A stretch of DNA of 64,000 bases from contig WFMF01000401.1 in the NCBI GenBank assembly GCA_011033025.1, positions 62,001 to 126,000 of the forward strand, written 5' to 3'. The position numbers were made by a program, and so were the translations under genes. How positions within the stretch are numbered: position 1 is the stretch's first letter; each line of letters begins with the position of its first letter. Below the pieces are notes generated by a model, which saw nothing but the letters and a program-made list of their open reading frames with translations, made no database searches and was not told the DNA's origin. Shown one piece after another: positions 1 through 11,029 of the stretch. This DNA is from Beroe forskalii (Eukaryota; Ctenophora; Nuda; Beroida; Beroidae).

Positions 1-871
1 GTCATAAAGGGGACACTGGTATAGTTCCTGACGCGTCTTTTTAAGCAAAATTATGTTAAACCAATTTCACTCTGCAATTAGAAAAAGGAGGTGTACCAAA
101 CTCTTTTTGTACTTGCTGCTTTTTTATTTTTCACAGATTTTTAGAGTTGAAAATAATTGGATTTAATTCTAATTTTTCAGTTCTATCTTGCTAGATTAAT
201 TTGCAAGATACAAATTTCAGCTCTAAAAGCCTCTTTTGTCGCTGGATTGTGCCGTAACTAGAATCTTGTCACCTCTATTGAGTCACAAGAAAGTAGTAAC
301 TTCTATTGAGTGACTAGTAAGTAGTCACTTCTATTGAGTCACTAGAAAGTAGTCACACACTTCCAGTGGGTGATTGTCAACATCCTATAAATTATCAACC
401 GCAAGGCCTTATATGAGTTCCCAACGCAATCGTAAATCCCAAAAATTATTTATCGGCAAAACAGAATTGTTTAAAAACTGAACAAAACTTTTATACAACT
501 GACCATGTCATAATAAAGTAGAAACTTGGAATTTGAATTGACCAATCAATGATACAGATAGCTAAATGAACATATCTATTCCCCAAACTACATACTTTAT
601 CTCCCCTTATTTACTTATCAGGAGTGCAAGTTGGGCAACCTTTTCTTTCGTTACGCTGGAGAAGAGAAATACCTAGACCTGCAGAATGCAGATCTTACCT
701 TGCAAGTGCTTGGGACCTCACCAAACCTCGCTCCCTGAATTCGTGATTTCATGAATGCCTTCATTTCAAATGTGAGTTGAATTTTCATGTTTCGTATGAC
801 AAAATCTTCATTTTGAACGCCTCCATGAATTCGAATGATATTACAAATGCTTGTATTGGCTATGTACATTC
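1..871. other. AT-rich non-coding flank
   Basis: No convincing coding region is seen; the short open frames have no recognisable motif. The stretch contains the 28-bp tandem repeat at 275-358 and the first copy of a dispersed repeat at about 560-870. Confidence 0.6.
275..358. repeat. 28-bp tandem repeat, three copies
   Basis: Three head-to-tail 28-bp units begin at 275, 303 and 331. Each starts with CTATTGAGT and ends in a GTAGTAACTT/GTAGTCACTT-like segment. The units differ at a few positions. Confidence 0.85.
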
Positions 872-1740
872 TACAGGGCGTCCCAAAACTAATGAAATCA
901 CATTTTAATTAACCAAAATTTCGAAATTGTAACAAAAAACCAGCTTGATTCATTTGTAAGATTTAAGATTCTTAGCAGGTACTTGTGTTTCTCAGGTAAA
1001 TGAGGGCTGAGGTTTCCTTGTTACTTGTCACTTATCAGGAAAGAACGGTTTTCCCGCTTAATTAAAGTCAAATTGAAGTTTCATACAAAATATCATATCC
1101 CTGGGGTCTGATTTTAGCTGTCCTGCCTACTGTCCCGTAATGAATGTGACCGTGGGTTCCTCTCTCGGGGATATCATAAAAATTTTCAAACTAAATTCTC
1201 AGAAGAACTGAGCATCTAAAGATAATGTCAGATATGAAGTGATAAAGCTCAAAGTTGTTTTGGCTCACTTTTCCGCCAATTCACTTGAAATCACGGCGAA
1301 TTCAGGTGAACAAAAATCAAGGTTGTCACATTTACGGGCACTTAATAAGGTGAAATTCGACTCATCACCTTAATTCATTATACCTTAACTTTCATGTAAT
1401 AAGGTTGTTTAAATAAATGTTCAACACGTTTGTGTCTATTCCCCAATCCCCATATCATATCTCCCCTCAAATATAATTTGATAAAAAATTGTAATTGCAG
1501 ACGAGCCCCGAACTCCGCGTGCAAATTGCAAGATGCAAGTGGAGAAGTACAAGTTGAGCATCCTTTTCTTTTCTTGGATTCGGTAGAGAAGGGAAATAGA
1601 GACGTGATCCATCGATCTGACCCCACCAAACCTCACTTCCCGAATTAATGATACCATGACACGTGAGTTGAATTTTCAAGTTTCGATTGTGACAATATTC
1701 TACACTTCGAATGTTTGTATTGCTTGTATTGACTATCGAC
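560..1740. repeat. Pair of diverged direct repeats (about 560-870 and 1430-1740)
   Basis: Both copies contain, in the same order, CTATTCCCCAA, a TATCTCCCCT block, CCTTTTCTTTC, a CACCAAACCTC block, GTGAGTTGAATTTTCA and GCTTGTATTG. The family is not recognised. The second copy lies inside the TIR element at 872-2382 and the first directly abuts its left end, so the DNA element may have inserted within or next to this repeat. Confidence 0.65.
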
Positions 1741-2382
1741 TGAAATTATTTATTGAAAACAAATTGAGAAAATGATAACTTTACAAGGTAACCCAAGACA
1801 CGTGTCCAAATTTAAGCAGTCAAAATTTTATTTTATTTTTTTTTTATTTCAAAATTTCAATTAAATAGAATTATCTTACAATATCATCTGGGATAATATC
1901 TGATAAAATATTATAAAATAACCCCCATAATTGAGGCTAAACCTGCAACACAGTATGAAACCGTAATAAAAGCAGGGCCTGACAAACCAACAATCAAAAA
2001 TATGATATGTTAATAATATCGGTTAATTCATAACTTAGGCTCATACTGTGTGGTAGGCAAAGACTAAAAGCAAAAGTTCAAAATATAATTTGTCCAATTA
2101 TAACCTTTAAGATATTTAAATATTAATAAGTTAATGAAGTGAAATAGCTCAATCTTGATTCGATAGAATCAGCAATGCCATTTTTTCAAATGTGTAAGGC
2201 CTGCTCCTAACTCCCAAGAAATGAACCTAACTGAAACAATTTAGAAGTAATAATATAATTTTATTTTTGGAACGTAAATCGGAATATTTAACATCTCAAA
2301 ACACAAAATCATTCTGTGTATTTGCTGTTTTATAAAAATGAGGCTATTTAAAATGTTTTCATGAGTCTTGGGACACCCTGTA
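872..2382. mobile_element. Non-autonomous TIR DNA transposon, about 1.5 kb
   Basis: The left end reads TACAGGGCGTCCCAAAACT. The reverse complement of the right end reads TACAGGGTGTCCCAAGACT. Similarity between the inverted ends continues for roughly 40 bp (ATGAAA, then ACATTTTAA). The flanking TA dinucleotides would fit a TA target duplication of the Tc1/mariner type, but the superfamily is not proven. No transposase reading frame is visible inside. Confidence 0.65.
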
Positions 2383-3799
2383 TAATAGGCGTATGCCATT
2401 CATGGATATTTTGAGAAATCCGTGTTAAGAGAGTACAACTTTTAATTTTTTAATGAATATAATTTAATATTTTATTTTTATGCCTTTAGTTGGTGGCCTC
2501 GTTTATTAACAGTCCTAGTGATAAGGAAAAGACAAAATTTAAGGAAAAGACAAAATTTTATTTAACTCAAACAATTTTACAAATATTCATATAAATATAC
2601 CATGGAATTACTTTGTAGTTAATAAATTATAGTTATTGTAATATATTACTTCCTCGGATTTAAGATTATATACGTCATGAAATTTATGAAATAAGCTTCT
2701 ATATAATATTTCCACATTTCTTTTGAAATCAAAATACTTGGACATGTTCCGTTATGGCTAGTAGGGTTGGATATTGTGGGATCTTGGGGTGGAAAAATGC
2801 CAAAGAAGTTTCCAAAGATAACAGATTAAATTTATGATTGCATAATAGTTCATTTTAATAACACAATAAAGCAAGATTCTGATGAGTTAGATGTCTCATT
2901 GGTCCTATTTCCTTATTTCTTTTTATGAGAGTATCTACTGTATAGCAGACGAAGGTTTAAAGGGGGTCAAGGACTAGCCATAACTTTTTACAACCATAGT
3001 AGAATTTAGCTTTTGTATTTTCTAGGGCCCATAAAATTCATACAAAGTGGTATTATTATCAGTTCTGGAAGAATGGTCAAGGTCACCATTTAATTAATTC
3101 GAAGTGTCTACCATTGTCAATAAAATTTGTCAATATACTGGCCAGTGGCCAAGATGGTGGGAGAGGGAGAAATTTTATTTACATACCTTGCCAATCACAG
3201 TGTTGAGTATGGAGAGTGCGGGTAATTTCTTACCTTCTGCACCCACCAAAGCACTTACTGATTGGTATAATAAGATGAGCAACGGATAATGCAACTGGAT
3301 GTAGCTTATAATTACTAGAGGGCCATATTAAAGTATGCAGGTGACAATTACATGCAGACTTGTAAAGTCCTTCATAGGTTCTTCCAGAGCTGGTGTTGTT
3401 TTTGATTCGATTTTTTATTTTGTTGACATCATCTTACAAATTGTTTAACGCAAACATGATACAAAGTAATAAAAACTTATTCAAAGTACCTAGATAAAAA
3501 GTGAGCACTCACGCTGCATGGTTACATGCCTATCACATAGTCCACATATTGGTATGGTGGCTGATCACATGCACAAACACACACACACAAACATACTGAT
3601 GCTTACCTAAGAGAGTTGTTACAACAGTGTTTTGGTCAAAAGCATTGATATCTGGTAACATCAAAAGGTGATTTGTTACTGGAAAGTGTTGTAACTATGG
3701 TATTTTACTTCCACAGTCCCAACATCATTTCCAAAATTTCGCAAAGAGAGGTGTGTCAATTCTTAGGTAACGATATCTATGTTACAAAATTTTGAACTT
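2383..3799. other. Non-coding stretch without recognised features
   Basis: AT-rich sequence with only short open frames lacking family motifs. A short (CA)n run lies near 3573-3588. The left part of this stretch, just beyond the RT fragment stop at 3800, may include the 3' UTR of that retroelement, but I see no poly-A or diagnostic tail. Confidence 0.5.
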
Positions 3800-5152
3800 T
3801 TATACTTTCATTTGGTGAAAATCAAAATTCATAGGATACCACTCAAGCTCATTGTGATCATTTTGCATCACCAGAAGTGATTTTTTAAGTTTTCCCTTGA
3901 TTGAGTCAAATTCGATGTCATCAATGGGTTTGTCTCTGAAAAATGTTTTTAGAATTTTGTTCCAGAGTGGAGTTGCAGTGCGTAGAAAACATTTGCTAGG
4001 CCAATCTAATATTAGCAAGAGAGCTTTGTTATTTCTGGAGCTGAAATCCATTTTTTGGAACAAGACATGCGGTAGCTTGTATTTAATAATTTTTGCTACT
4101 TCCAAGCCCAAGCTATAGTGAAAGCAGTTTTTAAATGCCAATATTTGGTTTTTATTAAATATTGGTTTAGTATGTTCTTTAATATAAAATTCATATCCTG
4201 GCTTTTGAAAACCATATTCCCTCACTCGTGCACATGTCCTGAACTTCTCCAGAAAGGCCTCCCTATCTCCAAATAAAACCCTTATGCAGTGTTTTTGAAT
4301 ACGAAATAGTTGTTCAGTATAGGCTTTAATTGCTCCACCAAAGACTGTTATACCATAGCTCATGTGGCTTTCAAATAATGCATGATAGAGCGCTTTGTAG
4401 TTTTCAGAAGGTATGTATTGCCTTATGTGATTGATGATGCCTGTAGCAGATTTTAATTTCTTGCTCAAGTAGTCAATGTGCTGCTCCCATGACAACTTAT
4501 TATCTATTATTATGCCAAGAAATTTTGCAGATTCAAGTTCAGGTATCTTAACTCCATCAATAAGAATTGGGCTAAGGTCAGCCTTTCTGGAGTAGGTCCT
4601 GTTACGAGCACATGTACCTCTAATTGAGCTTAGACTGACTGATTTGGGTATAAAGTGAACAAAGCAACATTTAGATAAGTTTATATGCAGAAGATTGCTT
4701 TTCATGTAAATTGTTATTGACTTGAGCACTTTGTTTGCAGCTGACACAGTAGATTCCCGATCTAATCCTTTAACAAAGAGGTTAGTATCATCTGCATATA
4801 GTATAATATTGCAGTTCTTATCATTGTGGCAGTTAGTTATGTCATTAATGTAGAGCAGAAACAATAATGGACCAAGCACTGATCCCTGTGGAACACCATA
4901 TCTTACTTTCATTTCAGTAGAGCTTTCACCCATGAAATTAGTATATTGTACTCTATCTGTTAGGTAGCTATTTATGAGTTTAAGAGGCACTTCCCGGACA
5001 CCTGCATTTTCAAGCTTACTCATGAGTATCCCATGATCTAAAGTGTCAAATGCCTTGCTCAAGTCAATAAATATTCCAATAACATGCTCCCTCTTTCGAT
5101 GAGCCTCATTGATGATATCTATTGAGTGGTGAACAGTGGTGAGTTTTAAACT
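3800..5152 (-). pseudogene. LINE ORF2 fragment: reverse transcriptase C-terminal part
   Basis: An open frame runs on the minus strand from 5152 to a stop at 3800 (about 450 codons). It encodes the later motifs of a non-LTR reverse transcriptase: FIDLSKAFDTLDH (catalytic Asp of motif A), GVPQGSVLGPLLFLLYIND (motif B) and YADDTNLF (motif C, catalytic Asp pair), then the thumb and C-terminal region characteristic of CR1/Jockey-type elements. The beginning of RT, the endonuclease and ORF1 are missing, and no Met starts the frame, so this is a 5'-truncated copy. It starts almost exactly where the plus-strand element at 8679-10765 stops. Confidence 0.9.
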
Positions 5153-6163
5153 TTACAACACTACTTTATACAATCAAATTTGAGGATGTCTATGGAGCCG
5201 AAGTGCCCGCCCATGTCTCTATAAAGAACCAGATTCTGGGGTGATGTAGAAATGCACAGTGAGGGACCGCTACAGAGGATGGACTCACGGACCTCATAAA
5301 AGATGAGTTGGCTGGTTGGCTGTATCAGTATGTCCTGTCCCTAATTCACTCTTCCACTCCACATCTCCCATTGCAACACATCCTTGCCCTTACTAACCTC
5401 TAACTGATGAGACAATGGGTGGGCTCTGCGGCTTCCTGGCTTGTCCTTGAATTTGATTTTGTAAATAGTAGTGCTGATGAGTTTTGAAGTCTTGCAGATG
5501 GGTCATGCTGTGGTTTCATAAGACTCTATAAAGAACATTAGACTCTGTGAAGCCACAGTATTATATCCAATTGCTATGTTATATTATTTGCCCTCTATTT
5601 AGTTACTAAATTATTATTATTATTATTATTATAATTGAATCTGAATTGAGCTATTGACTGACTCCCTTGAGTTCAAGGAAGTAGATTATCCTGAATTGAA
5701 ATGATTTTGTTCTATAAATTTGATCTTATATATGAATCTCTAACCCTAAGCCCCAGATCCTGCCCATCCCCTTATATCACTCCACAGCACAACCAAATCG
5801 AGTCACCAGCATCTTCACTCTCATTAACTCACCTCCACTCATTTTCACTCATCTTCACCTACCCTCAACTTGTTACTGTCCTGTTTATGTACTTATGTAC
5901 TATCTGATGAATTTTATGCTTAAATCAATTAATGCTTTGAAATTTCAAATCTAGTAAATTTGCAAAAACCTTACTTGACCTGATGATTTAAAAATTGTTC
6001 TCTCTTCAACCAATGATACAGCAAAACCTAGCTCTTTCAAATTTTTATGCTGACCACCACCCAGTGATCTTATCTTTTACAGGTATTTGGTCAATGAGTC
6101 CTTCTGATGTGGCGCCTCCTGATCTGTGCATGGATACTCACCCTGGTGTCGTTTCTGTATACC
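5153..6163. other. Sequence between the two LINE pieces
   Basis: No coding region is supported. It may hold the 5' UTR of the plus-strand LINE. A (ATT)n microsatellite lies at about 5609-5632, followed by GAATCTGAATTGAG-like words. Microsatellites of this type often mark LINE 3' ends, so a further element boundary may lie here, but I could not define one. Confidence 0.4.
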
Positions 6164-8677
6164 ATGGATATTCCAGTTTTGAACAAAGACCCCAAATCAA
6201 AGAAGAAGATTTCAATGCCCAATCCAGGCTTACGTCAACCCTCAGCACGTTTAAGTCAGCAATGCAAGAAAAATGAAAGGTCACCCAAACCAAAAGCTTT
6301 AAACTCTGATGTCAACTCCCCTGCAAGTAGTACTCCAAACTCAAAAAAAGCTGAACCTATCATCACTGAGGAACCAGCTACACCTATTCAGGAAGACTCT
6401 CCAGTTGATTTGGAGAAACTTAGTGAAAGCTTGATGAACCCAGTTCTTAAACTTACCTTGACCTCATGCCCCTGCAAACAGTCTGATAGCCAGTCACACT
6501 ATGTTGCATGTGCTGAGTGCAAACAAGAGTGGCACCAAAACTGTGTCAATCTTGTAGGACTAGATGGTAATGGCATAAAACAGTTAACGGAATGGATGTG
6601 TCCCAGATGCTTCAAATGTAGTGATGATACTGCAAAAAACTCCAAAAATCCCAAGGCTAAAGTCAAAAAATCTAATGCTGAAACTCTAGAAATACTAGCT
6701 TCAGATCTCAAGAAAAGTCTTGATACAATAGAAACTTTTGACCTCCACTTGAAGCACATTCTGTTAGATGATAAGCTTATTGAAAGCAATAACAGAATCA
6801 AAGTAATGAGTGAGGACATCAAAAAGCTTATTAGTTCAAATCTAAATGCTCCACCCAACCAAAGCCTAAATGATGACATCACTGCTCTGAGGGAACAGAT
6901 AGCTGAACTCTCTGCTTGTTCAACTCTATCTGGGCCACCCAACCAAAACCTGAATGATGATATTAAAGCCCTGAGGGAACAGATAGCTGAACTCTCTGTT
7001 ATTTCAAATCTAGCTGAGCCACCCAACCAAAGTCTAAATGATGACATTAAAGCCCTCAGGGAACAGATAGCTAAATTCTCTGCTAGTTCAAATCTATCTG
7101 AGCCACCTAACCAAAGCCTGAACGATGACATTAAAATGATGAGGGAACAGATAGCTGAATTCTCTGCCAGTTCAAATCTATCTGAACCACCAAACAAAAT
7201 CCTGAATGATGAAATTAAGGCCCTCAGGGAACAGATAGTCAAATTCTCTACCCAAAAGCCTACTCATCCACCACTACCAGATGATTGGGCACCACCTCAA
7301 ATTTTGCAACTCGTCAAACAAGTAGATGACCTCACCAAGCTTTCACTCAAGCAATCCACTGAAATTGAAAGTCTAAAGACATTGCTTGAATCGTCCTCAG
7401 TACCCACAAGGACTGAGAATTCTATTGAACGAAAACCAAGGACCCCCTCTTCCCAGGGTACAAACCAAAACAGGACACATAGACCCCACTCTTCTCATGT
7501 GGTTTCAAATCCCACAGAATTTTATGAGTCATGTGAAGATAATTATCTCAATGATGAAGTTCTTGAAAAGCTTAAGGAATTTCTTGCAAAAACCAAGTTC
7601 CGTCAGTTAAATGGGAGATCCGTCGCATCCTATGGGGAATCCTACTACTACAATGGTTCTCCAACTCAGAGAAGCTCTCCCATGCCCCCAATCCTCAAAG
7701 ATTTAATAACACTTCTTCACAAAGAAGAATATGGTTCTATCCCTAATTCTTGCGTCATCAACAAATTTCAAGGTAAAGGTAGCTACCTACCTGAACATAG
7801 TGATAATGAAAAAACTATACATCCTCAATCCATTATACATAGCCTCAGCATTGGGGATAATGCAACACTTATCTTCAGAGATAAAATCAGTGGAGCAGAA
7901 AATACCCTGACAACCACAAATAATAGCATTTATAGAATGAGTGCTAAATCACAGCTTTTCTACACCCACCGTATCGAGCAAAATTCTATCAATGAAGATA
8001 CTTTCTATAGATATAGTATCACGTTTAGGGCTATCAATAAGAGCAATGTTAACTCAACAATCATTCTTGGTGATAGCAATGTGAAGCACCTCAAGTTTGG
8101 AAAGGGTAAGAATACCTTTGGCGATGCAATGCCTGGTACTAAAAAAACTGCCTACCATATCCATGACATTAATCCATCAGACTGCATTGGCTATTGCAAT
8201 GCTATTCTTCATGTTGGAATTAATGACTTGAAGGACTACTCCAAAGGACGTAGAGAAGATGACCCCCCTCCCTATGATATTAATAGCCACTTCAAGAACC
8301 TAAGAGCAAAGATTGAAGAGATACAGGCCCTGACCCCACACACCAAGATCCACCTATCACCAGTTCTACCAACAGGAATTGCTCACCTGAATGAGCGTGC
8401 CATGAATCTAAATGGGATGCTATGTGATTATGTTTTGAACACCAACCCTAGGATAAGGTTCCTTGATTTTTGGGATTTTGTAGGTCAAGATGGGTTGCTT
8501 CACATGGACTTCAGGTGCTACAATAATCCACGTGATCCAATACATCTTGGCAGAGGAGGTATCTTGAAGCTTGCGGGCAAGTTCAGAGATACTGTGCTTG
8601 CGCCCAAAACTGATGCAAGGAGTTACAACAGTGTTTTAACCTCTGGTGGAGTGCAGCCTCCACCACCGGGCGAGTAA
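6164..8677 (+). CDS. LINE ORF1: PHD finger, repeats, AlkB dioxygenase and SGNH esterase
   Basis: Seen: an uninterrupted frame. I start at 6164 because it has an ideal ACCATGG context (837 aa); an in-frame Met at 6107 would add 19 hydrophobic residues. Residues 102-152 form a Cys/His zinc finger of PHD type (CPC, CAEC, WHQNC, CPRC). Residues 230-361 are five tandem 28-residue repeats (PPNQSLNDDIKALREQIA-type), probably coiled coil. The next domain matches the AlkB 2-oxoglutarate/Fe(II) family: EHSDNE with H545 and D547, distal H602 in YTHRI, and RYSITFR with the two arginines that bind 2OG. The C-terminus is an SGNH/GDSL hydrolase: S638 in LGDSN, N687 in VGIND, D791 and H794 in DPIHL. All catalytic residues of both enzyme domains are present. 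Known: CR1-type ORF1 proteins can carry PHD and esterase domains. Inferred: a chaperone or ribonucleoprotein factor for retrotransposition, with AlkB possibly removing alkyl or methyl groups from nucleic acid. ORF2 follows immediately. Confidence 0.85.
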   Translation: MDIPVLNKDPKSKKKISMPNPGLRQPSARLSQQCKKNERSPKPKALNSDVNSPASSTPNSKKAEPIITEEPATPIQEDSPVDLEKLSESLMNPVLKLTLTSCPCKQSDSQSHYVACAECKQEWHQNCVNLVGLDGNGIKQLTEWMCPRCFKCSDDTAKNSKNPKAKVKKSNAETLEILASDLKKSLDTIETFDLHLKHILLDDKLIESNNRIKVMSEDIKKLISSNLNAPPNQSLNDDITALREQIAELSACSTLSGPPNQNLNDDIKALREQIAELSVISNLAEPPNQSLNDDIKALREQIAKFSASSNLSEPPNQSLNDDIKMMREQIAEFSASSNLSEPPNKILNDEIKALREQIVKFSTQKPTHPPLPDDWAPPQILQLVKQVDDLTKLSLKQSTEIESLKTLLESSSVPTRTENSIERKPRTPSSQGTNQNRTHRPHSSHVVSNPTEFYESCEDNYLNDEVLEKLKEFLAKTKFRQLNGRSVASYGESYYYNGSPTQRSSPMPPILKDLITLLHKEEYGSIPNSCVINKFQGKGSYLPEHSDNEKTIHPQSIIHSLSIGDNATLIFRDKISGAENTLTTTNNSIYRMSAKSQLFYTHRIEQNSINEDTFYRYSITFRAINKSNVNSTIILGDSNVKHLKFGKGKNTFGDAMPGTKKTAYHIHDINPSDCIGYCNAILHVGINDLKDYSKGRREDDPPPYDINSHFKNLRAKIEEIQALTPHTKIHLSPVLPTGIAHLNERAMNLNGMLCDYVLNTNPRIRFLDFWDFVGQDGLLHMDFRCYNNPRDPIHLGRGGILKLAGKFRDTVLAPKTDARSYNSVLTSGGVQPPPPGE
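6851..7246 (+). repeat. 84-bp in-frame tandem repeat within LINE ORF1
   Basis: Five units of 84 bp encode 28-residue repeats, each containing PPN, LNDDI and REQIA words. Units are about 75-90 percent alike by eye. The period is a multiple of both three bases and seven residues, which fits a heptad coiled coil that can change length by unequal exchange without a frameshift. Confidence 0.85.
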
Positions 8678-8678
8678 C

Positions 8679-10765
8679 ATGACTTTATCAAATATAAGAA
8701 ATAAATATCTTAAGCAAAAAGAGGTTTGTCGAGAGTGTAGCAAGAACATTCTTTTAGGTCAGGTAATTTTCATTTGCTCATGCTGTGATACAATTCTCCA
8801 TGGAAAATGTGCCAAGGTGAATAGTAGTAATCGAAATGAAGTTGATGTATGCTCTGAATGTCTTGCAAAGTCCACCTATAAGTATAACCCCTTCAAAAAT
8901 TTGCTTGACAATCTCGACTCTGACAAAATTTTTGAAGATGAACCTCCTGAATTTATTGACTCAATATCTATCAGGTCCAATATACTAGAAGCCTGTCAGA
9001 AATACACCATGAAATCTCTCAAAGAAGCTTTGACCAATAAGCATATCAAAAAAGACTCACATTTCTCAACCTTTTTTCAAAACATTTCAGGCAACAAAGC
9101 AAATTTCAACAGACTAGTGTCTGAAATTAGTAGGATACCACTGCAGTACTCAGTGATCGGTATTGCTGAGACCAACTTGAGTGATCTAGAAGGCAAGGGA
9201 TACTCCATAACAGATGAATATGAATCGGTCTATCAATCCAAAATTAATGATAAATCTGTTGGCAGTGGACTAGGGCTCTATGTCCATAAAAAGTTCTGTT
9301 TCACTAAAGTGAATGAATTATCCATATGCAACAGTGACATTGAATCCCTTTTTATCAAATTAACTAACACTTCAGAGCCAATATATGTCGGAGTATTGTA
9401 TCGACCTCCAAGTGGAAATAGTGACTCTTTCTGTGAATCTCTCAGCAAGATGTTACAAGGCCTTCCTAAGCAAAACACGTTTATTCTTGGAGATTTTAAT
9501 TATGACCTGCATAATCTCAAATTGCCAACTGTACAAAAATATGAAGAAATTCTCCTCAGCCATAATTACTGCCCTCTAATATCTGTCTCAACACACTGCC
9601 GACCAAATTGTTCTGAAACATGTATAGATAACACTGTTTCTAACAGCCCTGAACAGGTTTTACTCTCTGGAACTATCGAGTTTGAAATTAATAGTCACTC
9701 ACCAATCTTCCAAATTTCTAACTACCCATCTCCCCCTCAAAAACATCTTGAAAAAATTACAATACACTATGATTATAGTAAGAAGAATTTGGATAGATTC
9801 AACTCCGACATTGAAGTATCCCTTGCCAAAGCATCAATGGACGAAACCATTACATCTATTGATGATTTTCTATCCATATTCCAAGCTTCAGTTGATAGAA
9901 CTTGCAAACTCAAAACCCCTAAAACCACTAAAAGGAACTCAATAAATAATCCCTGGATAACACAGGGCATTATTATATCAATAAGTAAAAATGACCAACT
10001 ATACTCTAATTACCGTAAAGCAAAAAATAAAAATGCAGAGGATACTGCTGAATTGTACCAAAAATACAGTTTGTATCTTAAAGGTCTTAGGAAAATTATT
10101 GACTCAGCAAAGAAGAATCATATCAAGGCTTTGTTTGGTCAAGCTAAAAATGATAGTAAAAAGACATGGCAAATAATTAACAATCTTCGTGGTAAAAGTA
10201 CCTCAGCTATTAATGCATCCTTTATTATTGATAACGAGAGAGTTGCATGTAGACGACTCATTGCTACTAAATTTAATGCATATTTTAACTCCCTTGCTCA
10301 AAAACTGAATGATGATGTCTATGGGCAATGTCCACTATCTACACTACCATCATTTACAATGTTCCTTGATAAACCTTGTAACTCATCTTTATTACTTTCT
10401 GAAACATCTGTAGAAGAAATTGAAAACATAATAAATGACCTTGATATCAAAAAAGCCAGTGATGTTCCTATAGTTCTGGTCAAAAATGCTCTGCAGTCAT
10501 ATCACCATATCTTTGTCGAATCTATAATGAGTGTATGGAAACTGGAAATTTCCCCTCTATACTGAAAACTGGAAAAATAACCCCTATCTATAAAAAGGAC
10601 AACAAAGAATGTATAGAAAATTACAGACCAGTATCCACTCTTCCAATATTTGGTAAAATATTTGAAAAAATTATCTTTGATAGACTTTACAACTTCTTTG
10701 CTGAAAATGAAATCCTGTCTAATTCTCAATTCGGATTTCGTAGGAAACACTCCACCTCACACTGA
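8679..10765 (+). pseudogene. LINE ORF2, truncated: zinc finger, APE endonuclease, start of RT
   Basis: The ATG at 8679 sits one base after the ORF1 stop (TAAcATG), which suggests termination-reinitiation. The N-terminus carries a second Cys-rich finger (CRECSK, ICSCCD, CSEC). The apurinic-type endonuclease follows: IAETNLS (E164), GVLYRPPSG and ILGDFNYD (D272, N274). The usual Ser-Asp-His at the domain end reads Asn-Ser-His (H340), so one catalytic Asp may be lost. A one-base deletion near 10540 shifts the frame. The following frame continues RT motifs 0-1 (ITPIYKK, NYRPVS, FGFRRKHST) and stops at 10765. The catalytic YADD part is absent here but is present on the minus strand at 3800-5152. 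Confidence 0.88.
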
Positions 10766-10848
10766 GTGCTTTCCTTCAGCACAGTCAAGAAGCTTCTTCA
10801 TATAGATTATTAAAAATATATTGTTGTAAATGTGCTGTAAAACTTATA

Positions 10849-10873
10849 TTCAAATTCAAATTCAAATTCAATT
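10849..10873 (+). repeat. TTCAAA hexamer microsatellite
   Basis: About four TTCAAA units lie 80 bp downstream of the truncated ORF2. Short tandem tails of this kind are typical LINE 3' ends, so it may be the tail of the plus-strand element after an internal deletion. Confidence 0.6.
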
Positions 10874-11029
10874 AAAATTCTAATTAAATCATCATAATAA
10901 TTTATTTACTGAACTGCTCTGTTGAGGTACAGCTTTTATTATATTTTATTACTTATTCTTCTTACAAATCATGAAATAAGAAAGTTCCTCGCAGACTGAC
11001 TAACACATAATAACTAGAAATTAGAAAAT

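Noticed and set aside
872..2382. Initial idea that this was a solo LTR or satellite
   Set aside because: The ends are inverted, not direct, and the interior is not tandem.
6499..7242. 247-codon antisense frame
   Set aside because: Mirror of the 84-bp repeats in LINE ORF1.
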